This document shows, piece after piece, positions 63,736-64,000 of a stretch of 64,000 bases of DNA. Made by a program: the position numbers and the translations under genes. The number at the start of each line of letters is the position of its first letter. Position 1 is the first letter of the stretch. Source of the stretch: Pseudomonas sp. ZH-FAD (GTDB lineage: Bacteria; Pseudomonadota; Gammaproteobacteria; Pseudomonadales; Pseudomonadaceae); contig NZ_PGLR01000004.1 of the NCBI RefSeq assembly GCF_002803095.1, forward strand, positions 1 through 64,000, read 5' to 3'. Below the pieces are notes generated by a model, which was given only the letters and a program-made list of their open reading frames with translations, searched no databases and was not told the origin of the DNA.

Positions 63736-64000
63736 ATGTCGATTTTCGAGCTGTTCTTCTTGATGGGCGCGGACCCGAGTGTCCTTGTGCTCAGTAGTTA
63801 CGACACTTCCCTGGTGCTGCTGTCACTGGCTATTGCCGTATTCGCCGCCGGTATGGCGCTGCAGCTGGCTGGCGAAGCACGCGACAGTTCGCATCCGGTC
63901 GCCAGGCAAATCACCATTCTCACCGGTTCGCTCGCTCTTGGCGGCGGCATCTGGTCCATGCATTTTCTCGGCATGCTCGCCTTCGAGCTGTGTGCGGCGG
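63736..64000 (+). CDS. MHYT-domain integral membrane signalling protein, N-terminal part
   Basis: The first 88 residues are visible; the rest lies beyond the window. MSIFELFFLMG opens a membrane segment. AVFAAGMALQLAGEAR and WSMHFLGMLAFEL follow, the last being the MHYT repeat motif proposed to bind copper. Family members usually carry GGDEF/EAL or kinase output domains, which cannot be seen. The ATG at 63736 has GGGGTGG just upstream. An in-frame ATG at 63694 lacks a ribosome-binding site. Confidence 0.85.
   Translation, partial: MSIFELFFLMGADPSVLVLSSYDTSLVLLSLAIAVFAAGMALQLAGEARDSSHPVARQITILTGSLALGGGIWSMHFLGMLAFELCAA

Overview
The window reads as ordinary Pseudomonas chromosome. The GC content is high, coding density is high and strands alternate in small operons. 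There is no rRNA, tRNA, CRISPR array, insertion sequence or prophage that I can see. The tandem cbb3 oxidase operons beside anr and hemN, the nasTS-acnB-usp-lpxH-ppiB-glnS-cysS run and the brnQ-to-htpG run all resemble P. aeruginosa gene blocks as I remember them. Protein wording and the intergenic repeats suggest the P. mendocina / P. oleovorans side of the genus. That placement is inference.

Layout. 0-5 kb: ohr (cut by the window edge) with its regulator ohrR, a secreted I78-type inhibitor, yceH, a TetR regulator divergent from an atypical short-chain dehydrogenase, an HCCA-isomerase-like protein and two small proteins. 5-9.6 kb: an SDR, a Baeyer-Villiger-type monooxygenase and a PF10118 di-iron-like membrane protein, then a NaChBac-type sodium channel. 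9.6-26 kb is the micro-aerobic region: apt, anr, hemN, a TauE/SafE protein, ccoSIHG (oxidase assembly and copper supply) and two complete ccoNOQP operons in tandem. ANR-type boxes precede hemN and the upstream operon (cco-2) but not cco-1. 26-30 kb: an operon of a circularly permuted ATP-grasp protein, an alpha-E protein and a transglutaminase, preceded by a near-consensus NtrC site and sigma-54 promoter. 30-36 kb: a VOC protein, a cytochrome c with an unusual N-terminal domain plus a periplasmic rhodanese, and a thiolase/FadB-type beta-oxidation pair. 36-40 kb: several small envelope proteins, an AT-richer membrane gene, a glutamine amidotransferase and an acyltransferase. 40-48 kb: alaC, a PL7 alginate-lyase-like protein, nasT and nasS behind a leader that looks like an ANTAR antitermination element, a YgdI/YgdR lipoprotein and acnB. 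48-55.5 kb: DUF1289, an ANR-box universal stress protein, miaE, lpxH, ppiB, glnS and cysS. 55.8-64 kb: brnQ, DUF599, MAPEG, two coiled-coil lipoproteins, two hotdog thioesterases, a membrane protein, htpG with a textbook sigma-32 promoter, and the start of an MHYT-domain protein.

How it fits together. ANR, the oxygen sensor encoded here, probably controls neighbouring hemN and cco-2 and the more distant usp. ccoGHIS matures both oxidases. Two loci look nitrogen-controlled by different means: DNA-level NtrC/sigma-54 for the ATP-grasp operon and RNA-level NasT for nasST.

The best candidates for something under-described are the NtrC/sigma-54 ATP-grasp/alpha-E/transglutaminase operon, the nasS leader, the cytochrome/rhodanese pair and a small-protein operon whose ribosome-binding site lies in a 10-bp hairpin. 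At least two families of GTAG-bounded inverted repeats sit between genes, and in two cases they supply the stop codon of the gene before them.
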